Source: Phycomyces nitens (taxonomy: Eukaryota > Mucoromycota > Mucoromycetes > Mucorales > Phycomycetaceae). Taken from it: DNA of 64,000 bases. The notes beneath the pieces are model-generated. The model worked only from the letters and a program-made list of their open reading frames with translations. It was not told the origin of the DNA and searched no databases. Positions 49,151 through 59,251 of the stretch are shown piece by piece (within the stretch, counting starts at the first letter, position 1; each line of letters starts with the position of its first letter). The translations under genes were made by a program, and so were the position numbers. Location: contig JAHRBC010000002.1 of assembly GCA_022702545.1 (NCBI GenBank), positions 7,316,001 to 7,380,000 of the forward strand, read 5' to 3'.

Positions 49151-49262
49151 AAATCATATTTCATAATTTTATTTTCATGTCTAAGTATCTAATTCATGTG
49201 TCGAAATAAATTTCTAACAGAATTGATTGAGACACTCCAATAAAATTATGAAATATGATTTG
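49151..49262. repeat. DIRS internal complementary region
   Basis: Its first 41 bp are complementary to the left outer end and the remaining ~70 bp to the right outer end (about 53280-53345). The two halves meet at GTATCTA/ATTCATG near 49191, which defines the circle junction. Confidence 0.93.
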
Positions 49263-49306
49263 TTTATCCAGAGAAAAAATAAAATAAAATAAAGAAAGAA
49301 AGAAAA

Positions 49307-50400
49307 TCAAGAAAAATCCAAGGCATCAAAGAAAATGTCCTCCTCGTTAGTGTCCTCAACAGCCTGGTCTCCGCGCGTGATAAGAGTATTCGTGAAGTCA
49401 AAACGAGACAAGTGTTCCCGACGGTAATGGTTTTCGAACGTAGTGGACGAAGCCCAGTTACCCATTGTCACAATATCCTCTTTGGGAATTCCGGATTGGA
49501 GAGCCAGGGAAGAAGCGATAGAGCGTAAAGAAACGCGAGGCTCGGAAGTAGACAAGCGAATGAGGTTGGAGATCCAGACTTGAATGGTCCGGGTACGGAG
49601 CGCCAAGGTGGGGTGCAAGGAGTTGAAAAACAAGTTAGGAGCAGTGCAAGAAGGGCGACGCTGGGAGAGGAGGTGAAAAGTATAGATAGGACAAAGGCTT
49701 TGTTCAACGTGGGCTTTCACCAGAAAGGACTTGATAACGCGACGGCGTCGACGCTTCTCTTTGGGACAGTGTACCTCGAAGGAAAGAGTAGATTCCGTGG
49801 GTAGGGAGACCGACGAGAGAGGAATCCGTTGCAAATCGGACGGACGAAGAAAACAAGAGACACCCAGAAGAAATGCAAGCTTACTTTGCAATGTGGCCAG
49901 AGTGAGACGGTCGGCGGTTATAGCGGCAAGATAATCTATAGTGGGTTGTAGACTGATAGTAGGACGGTGTAGTCTAGTAGGTGGAGCTTGGGCAAGAAGA
50001 GTAGCGACAAAGGAGTTGACATTGTTGTCAGAGCGCAAGCTGGCGGGGTCTTGGTGTAGGTGAGTGACAGCAGACCGGAAAAGTTGGAGGGTCGAGAGGG
50101 CATACGAGTGAAGAGTATGCATGTCGCTTAAGAAGTTGATAAGGTCACTAGGCGTGAAAGAACTGGGAGACACCTGGTGGTAAATGCTCCACTGGATGAA
50201 GAGTATTTGACCCCTTTTGTAGGAGATGTTGGTGGGACTTTCTCGCAAACGGTGGTCAACAAGTATTGCGCGTGCATTGGAGTTTAGTTTTGAGTGATTG
50301 AAGCTGGCACGGACAAGCTCCAGACGGCGAGTTTCCAAGAACTGTTTGTCATGGGCCAAACTGCGGTTGGTGTTGGGAGGACGATGGCCGATTGATGGAG
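49307..50400 (-). CDS. DIRS tyrosine recombinase
   Basis: The open frame extends back to 51811 over the RT gene, but recognisable recombinase sequence starts near 50370 (SLAHDKQFLETRRLELVRAS). Core motifs: SCFLRPSDLQRI (first Arg), RVSLRSIASSLAL (second Arg; the usual His three residues before appears to be Ser), VTMGNWASSTTF (Trp) and ENHYRREHL (catalytic Tyr). It would integrate the circular DNA copy. How translation starts is unclear: no ATG at the domain start, so frameshift, reinitiation or splicing is needed. Confidence 0.88.
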
Positions 50401-52128
50401 CAGAAGAGGCGGGGATAGGCTGAGAGATTGGATCGTGGGGAACCAAAGAGCGCTGGGCCACCAAGGTGTGATCATTGTCACGCGTACCAGCTTCTCCTGC
50501 AATATCTTCTGAAGGCAACGACTGATGAGGTTCCAAGGTGGATTGAGGTACGGGCAATGGAACTGGTTCCAAGGGATTGTGAAGGCGTTGGTGAAGAGGT
50601 TGCCCGGATCGGGAAGCCAAGACACGTACTTTGGAAGTTGAGTGGTGATCCTGTCCGCAAACAAGTCGACATCGTTTCTTCCCAGCTGGAGTTGGATCGA
50701 GTGGTACACTTGAGGATGAATCATCCAGTTGTTCTTGAGGTAAGGACGTCGAGACTCGAAGTCGGCAATTGTGTTGGATGCGCCCGCGATGTGGTTCGAT
50801 TGAATCGTGATGCCCCGTTGAAGACACCATTTCCACAGGGTCGTGGCCAGTTCCATGAGGGGGAGAGAGCGAGTGCCTCCTTGTTTGTTCATGTACGCCA
50901 TTGAGGTGGTGTTGTCCGTCTGGATAAGAATCCGCATGTTCTTGGGGAATGGAAACGTCTGGAGTGCAAGAAAGGCCGCCTTCAGTTCTCTCCAGTTGAT
51001 TGACATTGACGCTTCTTGGTGAGTCCAGTGACCGTAAGCCGTTTGATGTTGATGACGGGGGAGCTGTAGACTGCAGCCCCACCCACTGTCGCTGGCGTCC
51101 ACATAGATCGTTCGTTGGGGCGTCTGAGGGAGGATGCTCTTCCCGTTCCACAGGTGCAGGTTGGTCTTCCACCACCTCAGCTCGTCTAGGCACTCTGGTG
51201 AGAGTTTTTGAGGTATGTCCCAGTCGGGCAACGATCGCACAGTCTGATTCTTCATGCGCAGAAGATGTTGAGTATACAATCGTGCTGGAATTAGGGCAAA
51301 TGTGGCGGCTTGGATCCTCATCGTGAGGCTGTGAATTGTACGAGGTGATTGATAAGGAGTCTGGAGGAGTTGGTGGATACTGCGGCAAAGATCCCTCAAT
51401 TTCTTGCCAGGGAGTTGAGCGGTCATGGTACGAGTGTTCAGCAAGAAGCCAAGGTGTTCGATAGATTGGCGGGGAGTAAGGCAAGATTTCTTGTAATTGA
51501 CCAGCCATCCAAGAGAGGTCAATTTTTGTATCACGACTTGAGTGTGGCGAAGGGCTTGAGCAGAAGATTTGGCGATTATTATCCAGTCGTCCAGGTAAGC
51601 GCTCAGACGGATGTTCTGGGTACGAGCCCATTCGAGTATGGGTCGAGTCAATTTGGTAAAGAGCCAAGGTACGAGAGAAAGCCCGAAGGGGGTGGTACAG
51701 AATTGATAAGTCTGGCCCTGCCAGTGTAGCCGAAGGTACGGACGGGACTCTGGATGGACCGGTATATGAAGAAAGGCATCCGATAAGTCTATGGAGGTTA
51801 GAAAATCGCAAGGTTTGATTAGTTTTGTAACTTCTTGCAAGGTTTCCATCTTGAAGTGTGGAGCCTGTATATAGTTGTTTAGTAGTTTGAGGTTGAATAC
51901 GGGGCGCGAGCCGCCATCTTTCTTGGGTATGACGAACATGCTGCTGTAAAACCCCAGAGACGAGTTGTCATTGACCAATTCGATGGCCCGTTTTTGTAGT
52001 AAAAGGTGGATTTCTTGGTCGAGCAACTGTTGTTGTTGTTGATTGTACGGTATAGTTGGCAATGGGTGGAGACGAAGTGGTGGTGGTGAGGTGAAGGGGA
52101 TGGTAAAGCCGTGGCGTATTGTGCGCAA
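50284..52128 (-). CDS. DIRS reverse transcriptase - RNase H
   Basis: 614 codons from the first in-frame ATG shown; the frame is open a little further upstream. RT motifs: GFYSSMFVIPKKDGGSRPVF, FLTSIDLSDAFLHIPVHPE, TPFGLSLVPWLFTKLT and the catalytic SAYLDDWIIIAKS. RNase H follows: TIYVDASDSGWGCSL (Asp), SINWRELKAAFLAL (Glu), ILIQTDNTTSMAYMNKQGG (Asp) and AGASNTIADFESRR (Asp). It copies the element RNA to DNA. Its 3' part overlaps the recombinase frame, usual for DIRS. Confidence 0.93.
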   Translation of the reverse strand: MRTIRHGFTIPFTSPPPLRLHPLPTIPYNQQQQQLLDQEIHLLLQKRAIELVNDNSSLGFYSSMFVIPKKDGGSRPVFNLKLLNNYIQAPHFKMETLQEVTKLIKPCDFLTSIDLSDAFLHIPVHPESRPYLRLHWQGQTYQFCTTPFGLSLVPWLFTKLTRPILEWARTQNIRLSAYLDDWIIIAKSSAQALRHTQVVIQKLTSLGWLVNYKKSCLTPRQSIEHLGFLLNTRTMTAQLPGKKLRDLCRSIHQLLQTPYQSPRTIHSLTMRIQAATFALIPARLYTQHLLRMKNQTVRSLPDWDIPQKLSPECLDELRWWKTNLHLWNGKSILPQTPQRTIYVDASDSGWGCSLQLPRHQHQTAYGHWTHQEASMSINWRELKAAFLALQTFPFPKNMRILIQTDNTTSMAYMNKQGGTRSLPLMELATTLWKWCLQRGITIQSNHIAGASNTIADFESRRPYLKNNWMIHPQVYHSIQLQLGRNDVDLFADRITTQLPKYVSWLPDPGNLFTNAFTIPWNQFHCPYLNPPWNLISRCLQKILQEKLVRVTMITPWWPSALWFPTIQSLSLSPPLLLHQSAIVLPTPTAVWPMTNSSWKLAVWSLSVPASITQN

Positions 52129-52208
52129 GAGCCAATTGTCGATTGAAAGTGTTGTCCAAGCCGTATAAAACTGGCTTAGTCGACCACCGACTAGAGGTGG
52201 AGTATTGC

Positions 52209-53162
52209 TTACTGTTGTTGGCGAAAGGGATTGGTGTTGTTCCGCGGTTTGTTGCTGTTGTGCTGGTTGTACTGTTGGCTGTTGGTGTTGCCTGTGTTGC
52301 CTGTGTTGCCGGCGTTGTGAGACTTGGATTGGTTGTGGGACATGTTGTTGTAACCGCCCTGCTGAGAGGATGGACCTGATCGAAAAAACTGCTGGGGTTG
52401 AGGTGGGGTAGAGTGATTGGAATTGTTGTGAAAGGGTCGTCGCTTGGAACGAAGGTTGCTAGCATTTCTGATGGCTTGCGAGGTGGTAGTCTGTTGAACC
52501 AAAGCAGATTGGAAGTCGGTCGGGGAAATTGTATATGTGTTCCCTTGGTTAGCAGTGGGGGCCGTAAAACCCGGATTAATAGCTTGAAAGGCGAGGGTGG
52601 TACGCATCTCATTGAGTTGGGCAGAGACATTAAGTAGCAGAGAGCGGCAATCCTTAAGCATGTAGAGGTAGCGTTGAACGTTCTCATTGTTTGTGTCCTT
52701 GCTGATTTCAAGACTCAAAACGTCCAGGGGACGGAAGACACCCGAAAGCAAATACTGCAGTCGTTTCAACGACATGTCCTGCTTCGATTGAGAACGATTC
52801 ATTTTTCGAGCCGCAATGGGAACGGTGTCTGGTGGTTGGTATTGAAGGCCGTCAATATTGGGATATTGATCAATCAAGGTACGGCGGTCGACATCGGATA
52901 GTGAAGTCGTAGGGAACAAGGGAGAATCAAGAGAAAGTACCTCCTGTAAGAAGGTTGGAGGTGTCCAAGTGAACGATGGTCGAGTACCAAGAGAATGTAG
53001 GGTAGCAACCCTATCTCCATCGTCCGTCATGGTATTATCCGTCGTAGGAGGAAAAAGAGACGGAGACTCTGCTGAAGGTTGAGTCTGAGTGGCCAAGAGT
53101 TCGAGTTGAAGTAGGCGTTGTTGCATGGCAGCAACAAGTTCGGGAGTAATTGTGGAGTCCAT
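52209..53162 (-). CDS. DIRS gag-like ORF1
   Basis: 317 residues from the ATG at 53162. N-terminal helical region (MDSTITPELVAAMQQRLLQL), middle helices (QYLYMLKDCR-like RYLYMLKDCRSLLLNVSAQL), and an Asn/Gln/Gly-rich C-terminus. No zinc knuckle is seen. Position as the first gene and composition indicate a structural RNA-binding role, by analogy with DIRS gag proteins. Confidence 0.75.
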   Translation of the reverse strand: MDSTITPELVAAMQQRLLQLELLATQTQPSAESPSLFPPTTDNTMTDDGDRVATLHSLGTRPSFTWTPPTFLQEVLSLDSPLFPTTSLSDVDRRTLIDQYPNIDGLQYQPPDTVPIAARKMNRSQSKQDMSLKRLQYLLSGVFRPLDVLSLEISKDTNNENVQRYLYMLKDCRSLLLNVSAQLNEMRTTLAFQAINPGFTAPTANQGNTYTISPTDFQSALVQQTTTSQAIRNASNLRSKRRPFHNNSNHSTPPQPQQFFRSGPSSQQGGYNNMSHNQSKSHNAGNTGNTGNTNSQQYNQHNSNKPRNNTNPFRQQQ

Positions 53163-53193
53163 AGTTTTGCGGTGCTGACCGAGCGAAAAAAGA

Positions 53194-53345
53194 AGATCAA
53201 TTATATTATTAAGACAATTAGATTCAATTTATTACGGTTAACTTTCGCTGACTTTAAATAAAAAGAAGATAAAGCAAATCATATTTCATAATTTTATTGG
53301 AGTGTCTCAATCAATTCTGTTAGAAATTTATTTCGACACATGAAT
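53194..53345. repeat. DIRS right inverted terminal repeat
   Basis: Complement of the left ITR core plus the outer extension that is copied in the internal complementary region. The outer end reads CGACACATGAAT. Confidence 0.93.
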
Positions 53346-53412
53346 ATCAAATAGAGTACTATAAAAGAGAGGTTATAGTGTATAACGGAAGCATTTTTGG
53401 TTGGATAAAAAA

Positions 53413-53854
53413 ACGGTAGTTATGTTACCAAAACGGTAGTTATCTGCCGTTTTTTTATTAGCAAAAAACGGTAGCTACTACCAAACTCGCCTTACACAGG
53501 GTCATATCCACCTTTTTGCCCCACCAAACAAACAGTAGCAATGTTACCAAAACGGCAGATATCTACCGTATTTTTAGTGAAGAAAAACAGTAGTTATGTT
53601 ACCAAAACGGTAGTTATCTGCCGATTTTTTATTAGCAAAAAACGGTAGCTACTACCAAACTCGCCTTACACAGGGTCATATCCACCGTTTTGCCCCACCA
53701 AACAAACGGTAGCAATGTTACCAAAACGGCAGATAACTACCGTTTTTTTAGTGAAGAAAAACGGTAGTTATGTGACCAAAACGGTAGTTATCTGCCGATT
53801 TTCGCCACTATAAAAACGGTAGCTACTATCAAATTCGCCTTACACAGGGTCATA
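53413..53854. repeat. Tandem array, ~174-bp unit, with dispersed inverted 7-mers
   Basis: About two and a half units, starting at 53413, 53589 and 53761. Each unit holds many copies of ACGGTAG or its variants in both orientations (CTACCGT, CGGCAGATA, TATCTGCCG), spaced by ATGTTACCAAA. The array resumes at 55601-55678 after an inserted CACTA element and ends at the start of the second TNP2 gene. It may be the subterminal binding region of that TNP2 transposon. Confidence 0.85.
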
Positions 53855-55600
53855 CACTACAAAAATTGAGTGGTTTCATTCATAACAAACTACTATATTA
53901 TCTTACCATTAGTAGACTGAAGTTAAACATAATAAACTTTTTTATTTTTGATGGCGATTATATTATTCAATATGTTCTATTGGATAGAATAATAAAGTAG
54001 AGCCTTTTAGATGTCATATTTGTTTGTGATTTATTTCTACTTCTTGTAACTATATCATTAAATTAATTGGAGTAGAAATAATAAACAAATCAATTATTAT
54101 CATGTTTATTCTCATAAGAAGGAAGAGAAATATGACCAGTATGCTTGCAAGTAAATAAGTTGACTGAAGATAATGAATTGTCTTATAGTTTTATTATTAT
54201 TTAACAGCATTGTGTACACTCTTGTTCTATATCTAGACATCTTTTTCAACCTAATAAACTATAAATTACAAAGATATGAAAATGACGGCAGGCATATTCT
54301 TTTGGATTATCATTTTTATTTCCCGCATTTTATCAGGGTCAAACAGCCTTTTAATACAAAGTATTTGTTTTTCCTTTTTATTTTTTATATTCTTTTGTGC
54401 CTAAATATTACCGCAAAATACTCTGGTAATTAATTCTTTTCTTTCTCTTGTGAATATATTTTTTACTCAATATATTTTATTATTCATAGGTAACTGCTTA
54501 TAAATATATTATGGGGCTCTCTATTGCACTTGGCTGTATATCCAAAGGTAAGATCATATTATGCTAAAGCTATTCTTTATTAACCAAATCACTCTTTTAT
54601 ATATAGCCACAAATTCTATTTTTTTATCTATCTCAATATAATATTCTGGTAAACCTTTTATATTATAAATATGTCCTCTTTAATAACATCTATAACAGAC
54701 ATCTTGCTATGCTCTTATATTGATTCCCGATTGAAATTATCTGGCCATTCCAATGGCTATATCTTGTAAGTAAACTAATATTTTAGTATTACATATTGTT
54801 TATCTACAAATATTAATATATATCTATTAGACAATAATCATTTGTTGGTATATTACAGAGAGTCTATCAAATGTTCTATTTATTATATTAAAAATGTAAG
54901 TATAAGAATGAATGATTTATATAAAAATAATTTACTAACAATCTTCTCTTTTACTTTTAGACAGTATTGGCTTTCTCTCAGCTAGGTAAGTATCCTGGCT
55001 CTATTAAGAACCAGTTGATGGTGCTGACCAAGAAATATCGATTGGTAGAATAGATATACCAAAGAAATAATCTAGAGACTAGAATATATAGCGCAAATGT
55101 ATTTTTTATCAAATAAAACAAAAAATAAAAATTTTCAGAATCTATTGCTCCAAAAAAACAATAAACCAGAGAGGCTTGTTTGCATAGAATAACTACAATT
55201 ACCTTGCAATAGTCTACAATCATCCTTGATGGACTGTTAAAACATATTATAAAACCCACTATAAAATATAATGAAAGATAAAACTGGTTGTTTGTAAGTG
55301 GTCAATCTCCCCTGACACAAACTGTCTGTGTATCGTAAAATACAATGCAAAAAAGGGTAGATCGACTAGGAATATATTGTGGCTACAATGTATATTTAAG
55401 TTTTGCACTGTTTGAGGGCATTTAAATATTCTACATTGGATTCTTGTACACCAGTAGGTAGGATGATTCAGTTCACTCCCATATCTTTTTAGTCTACTAC
55501 AGATCACGATTATATATTACCAAAAGCATAGTAAAACTATACAATTAAGTAGCTTATTTTATAAGTTTTATCTACATAATACTCTTAGACTTTTGTAGTG
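53855..55600 (+). mobile_element. Non-autonomous CACTA element carrying gene pieces
   Basis: Starts CACTACAAAA and ends TTTTGTAGTG, a perfect 10-bp terminal inverted repeat of the CACTA class. Flanked by 3-bp duplications ATA (53852-53854, 55601-55603), the class hallmark. The unoccupied target GGGTCATATCCACC is present in the neighbouring array units (near 53501 and 53677). 1746 bp, no transposase. Inside, 54490-54985 holds a chain of exon-like segments with GT-AG borders. Confidence 0.93.
54490..54985 (+). pseudogene. Captured spliced gene fragment (five exon-like segments)
   Basis: Segments 54490-54547, 54607-54648, 54699-54765, 54859-54895 and 54961-54985 are each bounded by AG and GT. 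The gaps are 50-93 nt, and the phases join into one frame. It reads YKYIMGLSIALGCISK, then NSIFLSISI, a TAA (54639-54641), ILLCSYIDSRLKLSGHSNGY, ESIKCSIYYIKN and TVLAFSQL. The amphipathic helical look recalls a sorting-nexin/BAR-type region, but I cannot name the gene. An earlier segment ending CTCTG at 54425 may belong too. Confidence 0.5.
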
Positions 55601-55678
55601 ATATCCACCGTTTTGCCCCACCAAAAAAACGGTAGTTATGTGACCAAAACGGTAGATAACTGCCGATTTCTTAGCCGT
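55601..55678. repeat. Remainder of the ~174-bp repeat array
   Basis: Continuation of 53413-53854 after the CACTA insertion: TCCACCGTTTTGCCCCACC, then ACGGTAG motifs, ending just before the TNP2 coding start. Confidence 0.85.
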
Positions 55679-55683
55679 AGTGT

Positions 55684-58554
55684 ATGACTTACCAACCTGG
55701 TCCCGTAGAAGAGGGCAGCCAAATAAATGTTCCTGTTTTGGAAATGGAGTCCATGCCTGCCAACCCTGTCTCCATTGAGAATCGCGATGATGACAATGAG
55801 ATCTCGGTTGAGAATGACGATGGCGCCAGTGATGATGAAGATATTGTTGAGCTTGAGCTTGAGGAGTTGGATGCCGAAGGTTTGTATATAATCATTGAAT
55901 AAAAGAAAAAGCCTGAAAAATTGAGTGTTCATATTTTCTCTCTTTTTTTTTTTTTACAATAGCCCCTTTTGAAGCCCCTGGTATGCCTGAGAACCCAGTT
56001 CATAAGTTCATCGCCATCTTCACGGTCCTTTTTACATCCCGCTACATGGTCAACAAGGGTTCCATTGTTTTGATCAAGTTCATCAATGAGCTCTTGAAGA
56101 TTTACGAGCAGGATTTCCAGCTTCCAACAAGTCTTCTTGGTCTCCAACGAATGACTGGATTTTCTGAGATATCCAAGGGAATCAACCAATTTGTAGCATG
56201 TCAGGATTGTCAAAAAATTTATAATGAATGTACCACAGTTCCTCCCACCTGTGTGTTCCAGAAGCTTGGATCAAACTCTGTCTGCAGGTGCAAGTTGGTG
56301 AAGGAGTCGTCTGTTGGTGCCTTGGCCCCCAAAAGGGTATTCGTATACCAATCCATCAAGCATGCCATGAAGACACTCTTTCTTCGCCCTGGCTTTGAGG
56401 CCAGAATCAGACACTGGAACTCGGAGCTGAAGATTCCACAGACAATGTGCGATGTCTACGACAGTGGCATGTGGAAGGATGTCAAGGATGTTAATGGTGC
56501 CCAGTTCACTGCTGAACTACGCTCACTCATGTTAGCCCTCAATATTGACTGGTTCCAGCCGTTTGATGGTGTGGTTTACTCTTGCGGTGCTATGTACTTG
56601 GTAGTCAAAAATTTGCCTAGGGAGGAACGTTTTAAGGCAGAAAACACCATCCTCGTTGGTCTCATGCCTGGACCCAAAGGGCCAAAGTCAGAGGAGATCA
56701 ACCATTACCTGGAGCCGTTGGTGGATGAGTTGAACGAGTTCTATGTTGGAATGAATATTCCAACATTTGAGAGGCCAACTGGTGCCAGTTTTCGTGCTGC
56801 ACTGATGATGGTGGCGTGTGACATCCCAGCAGCAAGAAAGACCAGTGGATTCACCGCCCACAACAGCACATGCGCATGCTACAAATGCGATCGTCAGTTC
56901 TCTTGTCTGGAAGGCATGATCAGTGTAGATTTCCGCAGTTTCGAGTTTTCTGAGTGGAGGCTTGCCAGTGGTGTTGAAAATTGGGTGCATACTGAGTTGT
57001 GGAAAAGTGCAACTATGCCCTCAGAAAGAAATCAGCTGGAGGTCGAAAATGGTGTTTGATGTTCACAGCTGCGTCATCTTGGATACTTTGATCTAGTACG
57101 TGGAACGATCATTGGTCCCATGCACAATCTCTTTCTGGGCACGGCAAAGAGAATGGTGGAAAAGTGGACTGCCAGTGGTCTGATCGCAGATGGAGACCTG
57201 CATCAAATGCAGAAGATGGCCAAGACCATGCTGCTGCCTGTTGACTACAGCGTGTTGAAGACGAAGATTGGCAAGGGGTTTCCCAGGATGAAAGCTGACG
57301 AATGGAAGTCGTGGGTATTGGTGTACTCTCCAGTTTTGCTGAAGTACATTCTTCTACCAGCAAACTTTGCCAACTGGATCAATTTCGTGGACGCATGTCG
57401 CATTCTGGTCAAGCCAACAATAAAATATGATGATGTCAAGTCAGCTCACCTCCATCTCCAGCAATTCTGTCAATCGTGCGAAACACTTTACCCTGCTACA
57501 ATCCTCACCTGTGTGATGTTGTCCGGGTCAGAGCAACAGACAGTTCGGTCTGGTGTGAGGATGATATACTAGGAGCACAATGGCAACGTTATCAGTGGAT
57601 AGTACTACCTTAGAGACATTGTAGATATTAGGGTTGTAACAGCTTAATAAATAAAAAAACGTTCTTTTTCCGTTAAGTCTATATTTGTCGCAGAGGACAT
57701 AGGTCGCTCTGGTCACTTTGAATTGTCTGAGACGCTACGAGAATATCAAGTTTACATCTTTCTACAACTTCGTTGTATTGTTTGTGTCGTGCCTCTATCC
57801 CCAACCCCAATCCAATCCCGTGCGTATAACTTCCTTTTCTCATAAAAGACCTCCAGTTCATACCACACAGTATACAAAAGATCCAAAAACAGTCCAACAC
57901 TACACCTGCAATATGCACCTGCACCTCCATCTTTGTGACACCGTTTGTGATTTTAGACCCATGTATGGTTATTGGTTCTTTGGGTTTAAGAGATTCAATG
58001 GCTTGTTAAAGAATATTAACACAAACAGAAGAGATGGGTTTGAGATGACCTATATGCAAAACTTCCTGGAAGATGCCTATAAGAGTGACTATGTCAATGC
58101 CGTTTTTCCCAATTCAAGCCAAGTCCTCTTTTCTCCTGTCCTCCAGAAACTCACATCCACCACACCCACCATCATCTCCTCTCCCTCTGCCACTTACTGC
58201 ACATTTGATTTGCAAAACTTTCTTCAACTCTCCAATGATGCAACAATTCTTGTCAAAGGCAACGAACCACTCCCTCCATCTGCATTTCCTCTCTTGACTG
58301 GTAAACCCTCCTCAATAAGTGATGTTCACTATCCTTTTTTGTTTGAGTATTACAAGAAGCAGTACAACATTCCAGACCTAGTGGACTATTGTCACGCCTC
58401 CCTCTTGCAGTTTTTTGTTGATAATCAGATTGGCAAACTGAAATCAATTGATATTCTAGGCCAAACATACTGTGACAAGGGTCACTGTCGAAGTCATATA
58501 TTCTTGCCATATTTGGCCGCCCCTATACTATCACTCAATCACACATTTGAATAA
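55684..58554 (+). pseudogene. TNP2-domain transposase, second copy, broken
   Basis: Acidic first exon 55684-55879. The intron at about 55880-55962 is GT-AG with a poly-T tract. A long exon from 55963 carries NPVHKFIAIF, NIDWFQPF, NTILVGLMPGPKGP and CDIPAARKTSGF. A TGA at 57057-57059 interrupts. The frame resumes with GPMHNLFLGTAKRMVEKW. A solo LTR (57512-57904) splits the next part, then MHLHLHLCDTVCDF and YGYWFFGFKRFNG run to 58554. Only two or three lesions, so once repaired by eye it matches 7780-10518 throughout. No partner gene was found downstream, where an LTR and an integrase relic begin. Confidence 0.87.
57512..57904 (+). mobile_element. Solo LTR in TNP2 gene, 393 bp
   Basis: Begins TGTGATGTTG and ends CAACACTACA, partly inverted. 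Flanked by CCTG (57508-57511, 57905-57908). Removing it with one CCTG restores the transposase frame across ...ILTC-NMHL.... It contains a polyadenylation-like AATAAATAAA near 57645. Confidence 0.8.
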
Positions 58555-58865
58555 ACTCAGTCTTCTTCCCACTAAATATTGCGTATCAATTGAACAGTGC
58601 ACACAAGGATTCTCACTTAACCTAACCACAACTACCGATTCATAAAGATCATAACTTAACTGATCTCTAAGACTACTCTAAGAGCCATACGCCAATAGGG
58701 TAAAAGAGAGACGTACTGTATCATAATCGATACAATACATTGGCAAGAATAGTTCTGTCAGTCATGGGCCTTTTGTGCAGGCATTGTTCCTTAGTAGATA
58801 CGGCGACCATGCAAATGTGTATACTAGCCAAATCCAGTATACGTTTACTCATTCATTCATGCCAC

Positions 58866-59204
58866 TGTTGTATCCAACATAATTATATATTGAAACATAT
58901 TTGAATAACCTGCCTGCTGGAAGTGCACTAAAGAGTGTACCTTTACAAATATATTATTTGTATGTAAAGACGCACTAAAATAATGGTTAATAGTACTAAA
59001 TAAAATAACAAGCTATGTCTAATAGTTAGTAGAAAGAACAGACATTACATGATATCATCATATCATTACTAGCACTCATCTCAATGTCTATATAAATACC
59101 CTACGAATAGCAATAATCTTCATCTTATTCACAAATTCTTTCTCTCTTAATAAATAAAGTCTCATTGTACTCTTGTCCGTGCTTTGTTTTCATCTGATTT
59201 AACA
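58866..59204 (+). mobile_element. LTR of the TGTTGTATCC family
   Basis: TGTTGTATCC to TGATTTAACA; closely similar to 62037-62416. Internal TATA (CTATATAAATACCC) and AATAAAG signals give plus orientation. Flanks (GCCAC, GTTGC) do not match, so it is not a clean solo LTR; one side may be deleted or rearranged. Confidence 0.8.
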
Positions 59205-59251
59205 GTTGCTCCTTTTATGCATTTCTTTATAGCATTTGTTGATGTCTGTAC

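Larger units (their letters stand above)
48991..53345 (-). mobile_element. DIRS retrotransposon, structurally complete
   Basis: A 4.36-kb tyrosine-recombinase retrotransposon. Genes run on the minus strand in the order gag-like, RT/RNase H, recombinase. It lacks LTRs and instead has inverted terminal repeats (shared core 49009-49112 and 53194-53298). Next to the left end is an internal complementary region (49151-49262) that is the exact reverse complement of the left outer end joined to that of the right outer end. Elements of this type integrate as circles through the recombinase and make no target duplication. Long overlapping open frames suggest recent activity. Confidence 0.93.

Noticed and set aside
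50428..51729. Plus-strand frames over the DIRS genes
   Set aside because: No motifs; shadows of the overlapping RT and recombinase frames.
51968..52711. Third minus-strand frame in DIRS (247 codons)
   Set aside because: Overlaps the gag-like gene in another frame, low-complexity Thr/Pro composition, no motif.
54173..54433. 86-codon frame in the CACTA element
   Set aside because: AT-driven hydrophobic composition; only its last bases may belong to an exon-like segment.
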